From assembly GCF_030316825.1 (NCBI RefSeq), contig NZ_JASZYU010000004.1:519249-583248 (forward strand): 64,000 bases of DNA, in the 5' to 3' direction. Below, piece after piece: positions 1 through 7,732 of the stretch. The notes below the pieces were generated by a model. That model was given only the letters and a program-made list of their open reading frames with translations, had not been told where the DNA came from and did no database searches. Source of the DNA: Variovorax fucosicus (GTDB lineage: Bacteria > Pseudomonadota > Gammaproteobacteria > Burkholderiales > Burkholderiaceae_C). The stretch's first letter is position 1. Every line of letters begins with the position of its first letter. The position numbers and the translations under genes are program-made.

Positions 1-986
1 ACGAAGACGTGCTGCACGGGCACCGCCAGCCGGTTTACGCGCTGTACCTCGAAATCGACCCGGCGCGGGTGGACGTCAACGTTCACCCGACCAAGATCGA
101 AGTGCGCTTTCGCGATGGGCGCGAGATCCACCAGGCCGTGCGCCATGCGCTCGAGAACGCACTGGCCGCGCCACGCGCCGGCGAAGCGGTCACTCCGGCT
201 GCCACGCCGTTCTTCAAACCGCACACAGCCGCAGCGCCCGCGCAATGGACGCAGCCCGCCATCCATTTCGCCGCGGAGCGCGGCCTGGGCGATGCTGCGG
301 CGATGTGGCCGGAGCGCCGTGTCGACGGGGCTGCGCCGGTGGCGCTTCAGCCAGTGACGCTTCAGCCGTCGGCGCCTGCGCCGTTGCCCGCCAATGACGA
401 CGCCTGGCCGCTCGGCCGCGCCATCGCGCAGTTGCAGGGCATCTACGTGTTGGCCGAAAACAGCCAGGGCCTGGTGATCGTCGACATGCATGCCGCGCAC
501 GAACGCATCGTCTACGAACGGCTCAAGACCCAGCTCGACGGCGCGGCCATCACCAGCCAGCCGTTGCTGATTCCAGCCACCTTCGCCGCCACGCCGCAGG
601 AAGTGGCCACGGCCGAGGCCTGCGCCGCGGTGCTGCCCACATTGGGGCTGGAGATCACGCCGTTTTCGCCGCGCACCTTGGCGGTGCGTGCTGTGCCCGG
701 CACGCTGGCCGACGGCGACCCGGTCGAGCTGGCGCGCAGCGTGCTGGCCGAGCTGGCCCAGCACGACGCCAGCACGGTGGTGCAGCGGGCCCAGAACGAG
801 CTGCTGTCGACCATGGCCTGCCACGGCGCCGTGCGCGCCAACCGCCGGCTCACGCTCGACGAAATGAATGCCCTGCTGCGCCAGATGGAGGCCACGGAGC
901 GCTCCGACCAGTGCAACCACGGCCGCCCGACCTGGCGGCAGGTGTCGATCCGCGACCTGGATACCTTGTTCCTGCGCGGCCGGTAA
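1..986 (+). CDS. mutL: DNA mismatch repair protein MutL, C-terminal part (5' end outside window)
   Basis: Mismatch-repair ATPase and endonuclease that couples MutS recognition to strand removal. The first complete codon is at base 3 and the frame is open from the window edge, so the gene begins upstream. The visible part holds the end of the N-terminal transducer domain (RVDVNVHPTKIEVRF, near 68-112), a linker rich in Ala and Pro, and the C-terminal dimerisation/endonuclease domain. The endonuclease signature DMHAAHE at 483-503 (DQHA-x2-E-x4-E family motif with Met for Gln), ACHGAVRA near 815-838, CNHGRPT near 911-931 and the terminal FLRGR are all present. This suggests a nicking MutL, as in most bacteria that lack MutH. 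Confident in identity; the N-terminal ATPase cannot be judged here. Confidence 0.96.
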   Translation, partial: EDVLHGHRQPVYALYLEIDPARVDVNVHPTKIEVRFRDGREIHQAVRHALENALAAPRAGEAVTPAATPFFKPHTAAAPAQWTQPAIHFAAERGLGDAAAMWPERRVDGAAPVALQPVTLQPSAPAPLPANDDAWPLGRAIAQLQGIYVLAENSQGLVIVDMHAAHERIVYERLKTQLDGAAITSQPLLIPATFAATPQEVATAEACAAVLPTLGLEITPFSPRTLAVRAVPGTLADGDPVELARSVLAELAQHDASTVVQRAQNELLSTMACHGAVRANRRLTLDEMNALLRQMEATERSDQCNHGRPTWRQVSIRDLDTLFLRGR

Positions 987-1102
987 CACGGGGAAACCTT
1001 TGTCAGCGAAAGGGCGGGCACGGGCGTTGCATGGCTTCGTTCGCGGCTTTTGCTGGCTGGCCGCAGGAACTTCCGAGCCAGCCTGCTCTCCTTCTGGCAC
1101 CC

Positions 1103-2014
1103 ATGAAACGTTGGTCCCTGTTCGCTTCGGCCACCGCTGCCCTCGCTTTGCTCGCGGGAGGCTGCTCCACCCTCGATGAGCGTCAGCGCGAGTGGATTTT
1201 CCAGCCGAGCGACATGAGCTGGGGCAATAGCGCCGACCAGACGGCCGGGATGGAAGACGTCTGGATCGACTTCAAGTCCTCCCTGACCGGCGAGCCGGCC
1301 CGCCTGCACGGGCTCTGGCTCGGCGGCGCACCGGAATCGGCCGACACCCCCGTGCTGCTCTACCTGCACGGCGCGCGCTACAACGTGGCCGGCTCGGCCC
1401 CTCGCATCCGGCGCATGCATGAGCTCGGTTTCTCGGTGCTGGCGGTCGATTACCGCGGTTTCGGCAAGAGCACCAAGGAACTGCCGTCCGAGGAATCGGC
1501 CCGCGAAGACGCCCGGGCAGCCTGGGCATGGCTCGCCGCGCGGCACCCCGAGCAACGCCGTTACATCTTCGGACATTCGCTCGGCGGCGCCATCGGCATC
1601 GACCTCGCAGCCCATGTGAAGGACGAAAGCGGCACCATCGTCGAAGGCACGTTCACCTCGATCTCCGACGTGGTCAGCAGTTTCAAGTGGGGCTGGCTGC
1701 CGTTCGGCCCTTTCATCACCCAGCGCTTCGAGTCGCTGAACAAGGTCAAGGACATCGGTGCGCCGCTGCTGGTGGTGCATGGCGCGCTCGACAACCTGAT
1801 CCGGCCGGAGCTCGGCCGCAAGCTCTATGACGCGGCCACCGTGCCCAAGCTGTTCGTGCTCGTGAAGGGTGGCTCGCACCACAGCACCAACACGGTGGGC
1901 GAGCAGCAGTACAAGGCCGCGCTGGAGCAGTTCTTCCGGCTGAAGCCGCCTGCCCTCGAACCGCCAACGCTCACGGCCCGCCAGCGCTTCCTGCGCACAC
2001 GCCTGCGCGGCTGA
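1103..2014 (+). CDS. Alpha/beta hydrolase lipoprotein
   Basis: A 303-residue hydrolase of the alpha/beta fold, probably anchored to a membrane by lipid. The ATG at 1103 is chosen because it opens a short signal peptide ending in the lipobox LAGGC (Cys at about residue 22); the same frame is open further upstream without a plausible signal. Visible motifs are the oxyanion strand YLHGARYN, the nucleophile elbow GHSLGG, a likely acid in HGALDN and a likely histidine in GGSHHSTN near the end, giving a complete Ser-Asp-His set. It resembles the serine-aminopeptidase-like or BAAT-like hydrolases, but the substrate is not predictable. It lies between mutL and miaA on the same strand. Confidence 0.87.
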   Translation: MKRWSLFASATAALALLAGGCSTLDERQREWIFQPSDMSWGNSADQTAGMEDVWIDFKSSLTGEPARLHGLWLGGAPESADTPVLLYLHGARYNVAGSAPRIRRMHELGFSVLAVDYRGFGKSTKELPSEESAREDARAAWAWLAARHPEQRRYIFGHSLGGAIGIDLAAHVKDESGTIVEGTFTSISDVVSSFKWGWLPFGPFITQRFESLNKVKDIGAPLLVVHGALDNLIRPELGRKLYDAATVPKLFVLVKGGSHHSTNTVGEQQYKAALEQFFRLKPPALEPPTLTARQRFLRTRLRG

Positions 2015-2142
2015 GCCCGGGCGCCAATGGGCGCCGCGCGGCTGCGTGCCGCCTTTGTTACGCTCGGGTGGATGCTCTCCACTGTCGCACCGGCCGCCCC
2101 CTCCTTGCGCCACGCGCGCTTCGGCGCCGTCCGCGCCCAGCC

Positions 2143-3078
2143 GTGAACACCCCCTGGCTCGGCATTGCAGGCCCGACCGCCTGCGGCAAGACGGCGGCTG
2201 CGCTGGCCCTGGCACGCGTGCGTCCGGTCGAAATCGTCAGCGTCGATTCGGCACTGGTCTATCGCGGCATGGACATCGGCACGGCCAAGCCGAGCGCGGC
2301 CGAGCTGGCCGAAGTGCCGCACCACCTGATCGACATCCGCGACCCGAGCGAGAGCTACAACGCCGCCGCCTTCGTGGCCGACGCGAGGCGGCTGATCGGC
2401 GAGATCCGCGCGCGCGGCCGGCTGCCGCTGCTGGTGGGCGGCACCATGCTGTACTTCAAGGCGCTGATCGACGGCATCGACCCGATGCCGGCAGCCGACC
2501 CCGCCGTGCGCGCGCAGCTCGATGCCGAAGGCGCCGCGCACGGCTGGCCGGCGATGCACGCGAGGCTGGCCGAGGTCGACCCTGTGACCGCGGCCCGGCT
2601 CGCGCCCAACGACAGCCAGCGCATCCAGCGTGCGCTCGAGGTGTGGCATGCGAGCGGCCAGCCGCTCTCGCACTTTCATGCCGCAAAAGCGATGGCAACC
2701 GACGCCCATTCAACGGGCGCCGCAGCCATTCTTTCCCTCGAGCCCACGGATCGCGCGTGGTTGCACGCGCGCATCGCGCAGCGCTTCGACACGATGCTCG
2801 CGGCCGGTTTCCTCGACGAGGTGCGCGCGCTGCGAGCGCGTGGCGATCTGCAACCCGACATGCCGTCGATGCGCTGCGTCGGCTACCGCCAGGCTCTCGA
2901 GTTTCTGGAGGGCCATGGTTCGATGACCGAACTGCGCGAGCGCGGCATCGCCGCCACGCGCCAACTGGCCAAGCGCCAGATCACCTGGCTGCGCAGCATG
3001 CCGACCCGCCGCGTGATCGCAGCCGACGCACCGGATGCGGTGGCGCAACTCGTGCAGGCCGCGCAGGGCATCGAATGA
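2143..3078 (+). CDS. miaA: tRNA dimethylallyltransferase MiaA
   Basis: Transfers a dimethylallyl group to N6 of adenosine 37 in tRNAs that read codons beginning with U. The P-loop GPTACGKT is at residues 10-17. The motifs DSALVYRGMDIGTAKP and HHLIDIRDPSESY (substrate and tRNA contacts) follow, and VGGTMLYFKALIDG is also present. A GTG start at 2143 gives 311 residues, the normal family length, with the P-loop in its usual place. An upstream ATG at 2068 would add 25 Arg/Pro-rich residues unlike the family and is not preferred. The stop overlaps the next start (ATGA at 3075-3078), implying translational coupling to the ABC ATPase. Confidence 0.96.
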   Translation: MNTPWLGIAGPTACGKTAAALALARVRPVEIVSVDSALVYRGMDIGTAKPSAAELAEVPHHLIDIRDPSESYNAAAFVADARRLIGEIRARGRLPLLVGGTMLYFKALIDGIDPMPAADPAVRAQLDAEGAAHGWPAMHARLAEVDPVTAARLAPNDSQRIQRALEVWHASGQPLSHFHAAKAMATDAHSTGAAAILSLEPTDRAWLHARIAQRFDTMLAAGFLDEVRALRARGDLQPDMPSMRCVGYRQALEFLEGHGSMTELRERGIAATRQLAKRQITWLRSMPTRRVIAADAPDAVAQLVQAAQGIE

Positions 3079-3722
3079 GCCTTCAGATCCAGAACCTCGG
3101 CAAGCACTACGGTGAAGCCGCCGTGTTCGAGCACGTGTCGCTCGAAGTCGCGGCGGGCGAATTCGTCGCGATCGTCGGAGAGTCGGGCGTCGGCAAATCG
3201 ACGCTGCTCAACTGCATGGCCGGCCTCGACAGCTGGGATGCCGGCACGGTGCGGCATGACGGCATCGACCTCGGCACACTCGACGATGAGGCGCGTGCGC
3301 TCTGGCGCCGACGCCATGTGGGCTTCGTGTTCCAGGCCTTCCATGTGCTGCCGCACCTCGACGTGGCGCAGAACGTGGCACTGCCGTTGATGCTGCTGGG
3401 CCAGCACGACGAGGCGCGCGTGCAACGCATGCTTGCTGTCGTCGGCCTCGAGGGGCTCGGCAGCCGGCTGCCACAACAGTTGTCGGGCGGGCAGTTGCAG
3501 CGTGTGGCGATCGCGCGGGCGCTGGTGCATCGACCCGGCCTGCTGCTTGCCGATGAACCCACCGGCAACCTCGACCCGACCACAGCCGCGCGCGTGATGG
3601 ATGTGCTGGCCGCGCAGGTGCGCGAGCACAACACATCGCTGGTGCTGGTGACGCATTCCGAGGCGGCCGCGGCCAGGGCCGACCGGGTGCTGCATTTGAG
3701 CGCCGACGGCATCGCGCCCTGA
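3075..3722 (+). CDS. ABC transporter ATP-binding protein, LolD/MacB type
   Basis: A 215-residue ATPase subunit of the family that drives FtsX-type permeases. Walker A GESGVGKST is at residues 35-43, the signature LSGGQLQR begins near residue 136, Walker B LLLADEPT is near 156-163 and the H-loop lies in VTHSE. It starts inside the miaA stop codon, so both are likely made from one mRNA. No permease follows directly. The natural partner is the large FtsX-type permease at 7733-10306, now four kilobases away, with the AttH-like gene at 16853 as a probable third member. Substrate unknown; lipoprotein or lipid-linked cargo would fit the family. Confidence 0.93.
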   Translation: MSLQIQNLGKHYGEAAVFEHVSLEVAAGEFVAIVGESGVGKSTLLNCMAGLDSWDAGTVRHDGIDLGTLDDEARALWRRRHVGFVFQAFHVLPHLDVAQNVALPLMLLGQHDEARVQRMLAVVGLEGLGSRLPQQLSGGQLQRVAIARALVHRPGLLLADEPTGNLDPTTAARVMDVLAAQVREHNTSLVLVTHSEAAAARADRVLHLSADGIAP

Positions 3723-3914
3723 GCTCTTTTTAGGCGCCGACACCGGTCGCCAGGGCCCGCAGAAGACGCCCCGGTCAGGCGATGAACCCAAAAGTAAGTC
3801 GAACGAATTACGGTCGTCCGAAAAAGTCAAGAAATATTTTTCAAAAGTTGTGCAACAGTCATTCAGAAACGCTTTGTGACATTCATACTCGGGGCTAGAC
3901 AGCAGGAAATCGAT
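3723..3914. other. Non-coding gap, relatively AT-rich in its middle
   Basis: A gap of 192 bases after the ABC ATPase. Bases 3780-3890 are clearly richer in A and T than the neighbourhood, including runs such as AAATATTTTTCAAAA, and probably carry the promoter of the next small gene. I could not place a convincing -35/-10 pair. No clear intrinsic terminator follows the ATPase stop. Confidence 0.4.
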
Positions 3915-4355
3915 ATGCCCAGCTTGCGTGAGGAATACCGCGAAGTCACAGACGCCCTTGAAAAGGCGTATCTGGCGGACAAGGCTGCCTACGAAATCCT
4001 GCCGCGCCGCAGCAAGGATTTCTGGGCGCTGCAGCCGCCGCAATCGTGGCCGACCGCACCTGAATTCAAGGACTGGTTCATGGCCCGGCTGGCATTGCTG
4101 GAAGCCGAACAGCGTGTGATCAAGATGCTGCGCGCGCGCTGCGAACTGATTCGCCACCACCTCGGCCGCGCCACCAGCCCGTTGCATCAGCGCACCGCGA
4201 ACTACCCGGCCTACGTTGAGCAGATCGTCGACACCGTGCCCGACGACCTGCATCTGGCCGACTACCTGCGCATGCCGCAGGTCGGCGGCGAGCTGCCCGC
4301 TGCGGCAGCAGCCACCGCAACGACGCCTGCCCGCCCGGTCGCGCAGGCGCACTGA
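3915..4355 (+). CDS. Hypothetical protein, 146 residues, helical
   Basis: Not recognised. The ATG at 3915 follows an AGGAAA ribosome binding site at 3903-3908 and is preferred to an in-frame start at 3876 that lacks one. The first 110 residues are charged and probably mostly helical, with heptad-like stretches (EEYREVTDALEKAYLADKAAYE; LEAEQRVIKMLRARCELIRHHL). A Trp- and Pro-containing segment (FWALQPPQSWPTAPEF) lies between them. The tail is low-complexity Ala/Thr/Pro. There is no signal peptide or membrane segment. It stands alone after an AT-rich gap and converges on the flavin reductase-like gene. Expression looks plausible given the clear ribosome binding site, but no function can be assigned. 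Confidence 0.68.
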   Translation: MPSLREEYREVTDALEKAYLADKAAYEILPRRSKDFWALQPPQSWPTAPEFKDWFMARLALLEAEQRVIKMLRARCELIRHHLGRATSPLHQRTANYPAYVEQIVDTVPDDLHLADYLRMPQVGGELPAAAAATATTPARPVAQAH

Positions 4356-4371
4356 CCGGCGCTCGGCCCGC

Positions 4372-5004
4372 TCAGCGCGGGCGCCACATCCGGAACCGCT
4401 GTTCCGGCCCGATCTCGAAGTAGTCCGCCGGCCCGCCGCCGCGCAGGATCGGCCGTGCGGCAGCAGTGTCGTAAACGCCGTCTTTCAGCAATGCGCGGTC
4501 GATGTGCACCGCCACCACTTCGCCCAGCACCATCCACGTGTCGACCGGCGCACCGTCGGCGCCCTGCAGCTGGAACGACTGCGTGAGCCGGCATTCGAAC
4601 GCCACCGGGCTTTCGGCCACGCGCGGCGGTGCAACCAGCCGCGAGGGTGCCTGGGTCAAACCGGCCAGTTCGAACTCGTTGACCTCGGGCGGCACAGCCG
4701 CACAACTCGCGTTCATCTGCTCGGCCAGCGGGCGTGTGGCGAGGTTCCACACGAACTCGCGCGTCTGCTGCACGTTGCGCACCGTGTCCTTGTAGCCGAT
4801 GCTCGCAAAACCGACGATCGGCGGCGTGTAGTTGAAGCCGTTGAAGAAGCTGTAGGGCGCGAGGTTCACGCCGCCATCGGCCCCGCGCGACGAGATCCAG
4901 CCGATCGGACGCGGGCCGACGATGGCGTTGAACGGGTCGTGCGGCAGGCCATGGCCCAGCCGCGGTTCGTAGAAATGCATTTCGGTGTGCGTCATCTCGT
5001 TCAT
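4372..5004 (-). CDS. Flavin reductase-like FMN-binding protein
   Basis: A 210-residue protein of the flavin reductase-like split-barrel family, which binds FMN and often reduces flavin or acts with an oxygenase. The conserved core GPRPIGWISSRGADGG, the following NLAPYSFFNGFNYTPP and the VGFASIGYKDT strand match the family's FMN-binding region. The ATG at 5004 overlaps the stop of the upstream ammonia-lyase gene by four bases (ATGA, 5001-5004), so the two are cotranscribed and probably translationally coupled. The pairing hints at amino acid catabolism, but the redox partner is unknown. Confidence 0.86.
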   Translation of the reverse strand: MNEMTHTEMHFYEPRLGHGLPHDPFNAIVGPRPIGWISSRGADGGVNLAPYSFFNGFNYTPPIVGFASIGYKDTVRNVQQTREFVWNLATRPLAEQMNASCAAVPPEVNEFELAGLTQAPSRLVAPPRVAESPVAFECRLTQSFQLQGADGAPVDTWMVLGEVVAVHIDRALLKDGVYDTAAARPILRGGGPADYFEIGPEQRFRMWRPR

Positions 5005-5966
5005 GCCCCGCCCAACAGCGCCGCATAACGCGCCAGGTCGACATTGCCGCCGCTCACGATGACGCCGACGCGGGCCCCGCGAATCGCATCGCCTGCCGCA
5101 CAGGCCGCGGCAAACGCCAGGCAGCCGGTCGGCTCGACCACCATCTTCATGCGCTCGGCAAAGAAGCGCATCGCATCGACCAGCTGTGCATCGCTGACCG
5201 TCAGGATGTCGGTGATGTCGCGCCGGATGATGCCGAAGGTGTAGTGGCCGAGGTGCTGCGTCTGGGCACCGTCGGCGATGGTTTTCGGGGTCTCGATGTG
5301 CACGATCTCGCCCTTGCGCAGCGACTGCTGGCCATCGTTGCCGGCTTCCGGCTCGACGCCGTACACCGCGCATTGCGGCGCCAGCGCCCGCGCAGCCAGT
5401 GCACTGCCGCTCGTGAGGCCGCCGCCGCCCAGGCACACATAGAGCGCGTCGAGCGGGCCGGCCTCCTCGATCAGTTCCTTCACCGCCGTGCCCTGCCCCG
5501 CGATCACGTCGGGATGGTCGTACGGCGGGATCAGCGTCATGCCGCGCTCTTCGGCAAGCCGCTTCGTGAGCGCCTCGCGGTCTTCGGTGAAGCGGTCGTA
5601 CAGCACCACTTCGGCACCGTAGCCGCGCGTGGCGGCGAGCTTGGCCGCGGGCGCATCGTGCGGCATCACGATCACGGCCGGCATGCCGAGCAGCCGCGCC
5701 GACAGCGCCACGGCCTGCGCGTGGTTGCCCGACGAGAAGGCGATCGCGCCGGCCTTGCGCTGGCCGGCATCGAACTTCGACAACGCGTTGAACGCGCCGC
5801 GGAACTTGAAGGCGCCCATGCGCTGGAAGTTCTCGCACTTGAAGTAGAACTGCGCACCCTGGCGCGCATCGGCCGTGGCCGAACGCAGCACAGGCGTGCG
5901 GTGGGCATGGCCCTCGAGCCGCGCGGCGGCGGCGACAACATCGTCGTAGGTTGGGAGCTGGAGCAT
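5001..5966 (-). CDS. PLP-dependent threonine/serine/hydroxyaspartate ammonia-lyase or racemase
   Basis: A 321-residue fold-type II PLP enzyme. The PLP lysine lies in GAFKFRGA near residue 50, the substrate loop in SSGNHAQAVA, and the phosphate-binding glycine loop in CLGGGGLTSG. There is no C-terminal ACT regulatory domain, so this is a short catabolic form. It could be threonine/serine ammonia-lyase, serine racemase or threo-3-hydroxyaspartate ammonia-lyase; motifs alone do not separate these. The start is the ATG at 5966; a TTG two codons upstream is a weaker alternative. It is followed by a coupled flavin reductase-like gene and is divergent from the DGPF-sigma pair. Confidence 0.9.
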   Translation of the reverse strand: MLQLPTYDDVVAAAARLEGHAHRTPVLRSATADARQGAQFYFKCENFQRMGAFKFRGAFNALSKFDAGQRKAGAIAFSSGNHAQAVALSARLLGMPAVIVMPHDAPAAKLAATRGYGAEVVLYDRFTEDREALTKRLAEERGMTLIPPYDHPDVIAGQGTAVKELIEEAGPLDALYVCLGGGGLTSGSALAARALAPQCAVYGVEPEAGNDGQQSLRKGEIVHIETPKTIADGAQTQHLGHYTFGIIRRDITDILTVSDAQLVDAMRFFAERMKMVVEPTGCLAFAAACAAGDAIRGARVGVIVSGGNVDLARYAALLGGA

Positions 5967-6053
5967 GGGCAACGCGGGCGGGTGGAAAAGTGCTGCCGAC
6001 GATAGCCCATTGCGCCGCGCGGCGAGCGCCCTTCAAAAAATGCCCGGCGCCGC

Positions 6054-6080
6054 TGTCGAAACAAGCGGTGCCGGCACGTC
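6054..6080 (+). promoter_or_regulatory. Candidate ECF42-type sigma promoter
   Basis: TGTCGA at 6054-6059 and CGTC at 6077-6080 are separated by 17 bases, 49 bases before the ATG of the DGPF gene. From memory of work on the ECF42 sigma group, its target promoters carry TGTCGA at -35 and CGAC/CGTC-like -10 elements. The sigma factor encoded two genes downstream belongs to that group, so autoregulation is the natural reading. This is motif matching, not a mapped promoter. Confidence 0.6.
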
Positions 6081-6128
6081 ATGGAGGCGAGCCATACTGC
6101 TCGCAACCTCTTTGATCAGGAGTACCCC

Positions 6129-6485
6129 ATGCAATACATGCTGATGTTCTACGTGACCCCCGACGACCTCGCCAAGTACGGCGACGAACGGGCCGATGCC
6201 CACAAGGCCAGCTGGATGGCCTATGTGGGTGCGATCTCCCAGTCGGGCATCACGCTCAGCGGCGAGGGGCTGTTGCCGCCCTCCACCGCCACCTCGCTGC
6301 GCGTGCGCGGCGACAAGCGCCAGGTGCAGGACGGTCCCTTCGCCGACACCAAGGAACAGCTCGGCGGCTACTTCATCATCGAAGTGCCGCACCTCGATGC
6401 CGCGCTCGAATGGGCGGCACGTGCGCCTTGCGCCTCGACCGGCGGGGTCGAAGTACGGCCCGTGATGCCGCGCGAGTCGATGTGA
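6129..6485 (+). CDS. YCII/DGPF-domain protein
   Basis: A 118-residue protein of the YCII-related family. Its namesake motif is in QDGPFADTKEQLGGYFI near residues 65-80, and the N-terminus MQYMLMFY is typical. The ATG at 6129 has an AGGAG ribosome binding site seven bases upstream. DGPF proteins are the characteristic genomic partners of ECF42 sigma factors; their biochemical role is not established. The stop codon overlaps the GTG start of the sigma gene (GTGA, 6482-6485), so the pair is translationally coupled. Confidence 0.92.
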   Translation: MQYMLMFYVTPDDLAKYGDERADAHKASWMAYVGAISQSGITLSGEGLLPPSTATSLRVRGDKRQVQDGPFADTKEQLGGYFIIEVPHLDAALEWAARAPCASTGGVEVRPVMPRESM

Positions 6486-7711
6486 ATTCCGGGGCGGCAC
6501 GCGCTGCCGCCGAACGCGCGGCGCGCGACTCCTACGGGCGACTGCTGTCGATCCTGTCGGCGCGCACGCGCGACATCGCCCTGGCCGAGGACGCGCTGGC
6601 CGACGCTTTCGAAAGCGCGCTCGAAAGCTGGCCGCGCACCGGCGTGCCGGACAACCCCGCGGCCTGGCTCGTCACCACCGCACGGCGCAAGACACTCGAT
6701 GTGTGGCGCCATGACCAGGTGCGCGAGGCGGCGGCGCACACGCTGCACCTGCTTGCTGACGAGTTCACCGAAAGCGAAGCCACCGGCGCCGTGCCCGACG
6801 AGCGGCTGCGGCTGCTGTTCGTCTGTGCCCACCCGGCCATCGACGCCGCGGCGCGCACTCCGCTGATGCTGCAGACCGTGCTGGGCCTCGACGTGCAACG
6901 CATGGCCGGCGCCTTCCTCACCGCGCCGGCCACGCTGGGCCAGCGACTGGTGCGCGCCAAGGCGCGTATTCGCCAGGCCGGCATTCCGTTCGAGTTTCCC
7001 GAGGCGCGCGAACTGCCGGATCGGCTGCAGGATGTGCTCGACGGCATCTATGCCGCCTACGGCACCGGTTGGGACGATGTCGACGGCACCGACAGCACGC
7101 GCCGCCTCAGCACCGAAGCGATCGAGCTCGGCGCGCTGCTGTGCCGTTTGATGCCCTCGGAGCCCGAACCGCTGGGCCTGCTCGCGCTGATGCTGTTCTG
7201 CGAAGCGCGCACGCAGGCTCGGCGCGACGCCGCCGGCGCCTACGTGCCGCTCGACGCGCAGGACACCTCGCGCTGGGCCATGCCGATGGTGGCCGAGGCC
7301 GAGCGCGCGCTGCAGCATGCAGCCACCCTGTCGTCGCCCGGCCCGTACCAGCTGGAAGCGGCAATCCAGTCGGCGCATACGCAGCGTTGCCTCGGCGCCG
7401 AAGTGCCGGCCGCAGCGCTCGTGACGCTCTACGACGGCCTGCTCGCACTGCGGCCCGGCGTGGGCGCACAGGTCAGCCGCTGCTGCGCGGTGGCACGCGC
7501 GGAAGGTGCGGCGGCGGGCCTGGCGGCACTCGACGCGCTCGATGCCGGGATGGTGGCTGGCTACCAGCCGTGGTGGGCGGCGCGCGCCCATATGCTGGTG
7601 GAAACGGGCCGCCGCGGCGAAGCCCGCATCGCCTACCAGCGCGCGATCGGCCTCGCGGCGCAGCCCCAGGTGCGTGCGCATCTGGCGCGCATGGCGGCTG
7701 CCGCAGCCTGA
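6482..7711 (+). CDS. ECF42-group RNA polymerase sigma factor with long C-terminal extension
   Basis: A 409-residue sigma-70 family protein, about twice the length of an ordinary ECF factor. Region 2 covers roughly residues 15-85 (RLLSILSARTRDIALAEDAL ... GVPDNPAAWLVTTARRKTLD). A region 4-like segment follows, in which FVCAHPAIDAAARTPLMLQ and TVLGLDVQRMAGAFLTAP take the usual HTH place. The rest is the helical DUF6596/TPR-like extension typical of the ECF42 group, which is thought to be needed for activity in place of an anti-sigma partner. The GTG start overlaps the stop of the DGPF gene. No anti-sigma gene is nearby. Confidence 0.9.
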   Translation: MNSGAARAAAERAARDSYGRLLSILSARTRDIALAEDALADAFESALESWPRTGVPDNPAAWLVTTARRKTLDVWRHDQVREAAAHTLHLLADEFTESEATGAVPDERLRLLFVCAHPAIDAAARTPLMLQTVLGLDVQRMAGAFLTAPATLGQRLVRAKARIRQAGIPFEFPEARELPDRLQDVLDGIYAAYGTGWDDVDGTDSTRRLSTEAIELGALLCRLMPSEPEPLGLLALMLFCEARTQARRDAAGAYVPLDAQDTSRWAMPMVAEAERALQHAATLSSPGPYQLEAAIQSAHTQRCLGAEVPAAALVTLYDGLLALRPGVGAQVSRCCAVARAEGAAAGLAALDALDAGMVAGYQPWWAARAHMLVETGRRGEARIAYQRAIGLAAQPQVRAHLARMAAAAA

Positions 7712-7732
7712 GGCGCCCGGCACAATCGGGCC

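Noticed and set aside
3723..3780. Intrinsic terminator after the ABC ATPase
   Set aside because: A T-run precedes, rather than follows, the GC-rich partly self-complementary stretch, and the stem has mismatches.
5970..5972. TTG as start of the PLP enzyme, two codons upstream of ATG 5966
   Set aside because: The ATG gives a normal N-terminus; TTG is rare and unsupported by a better ribosome site.
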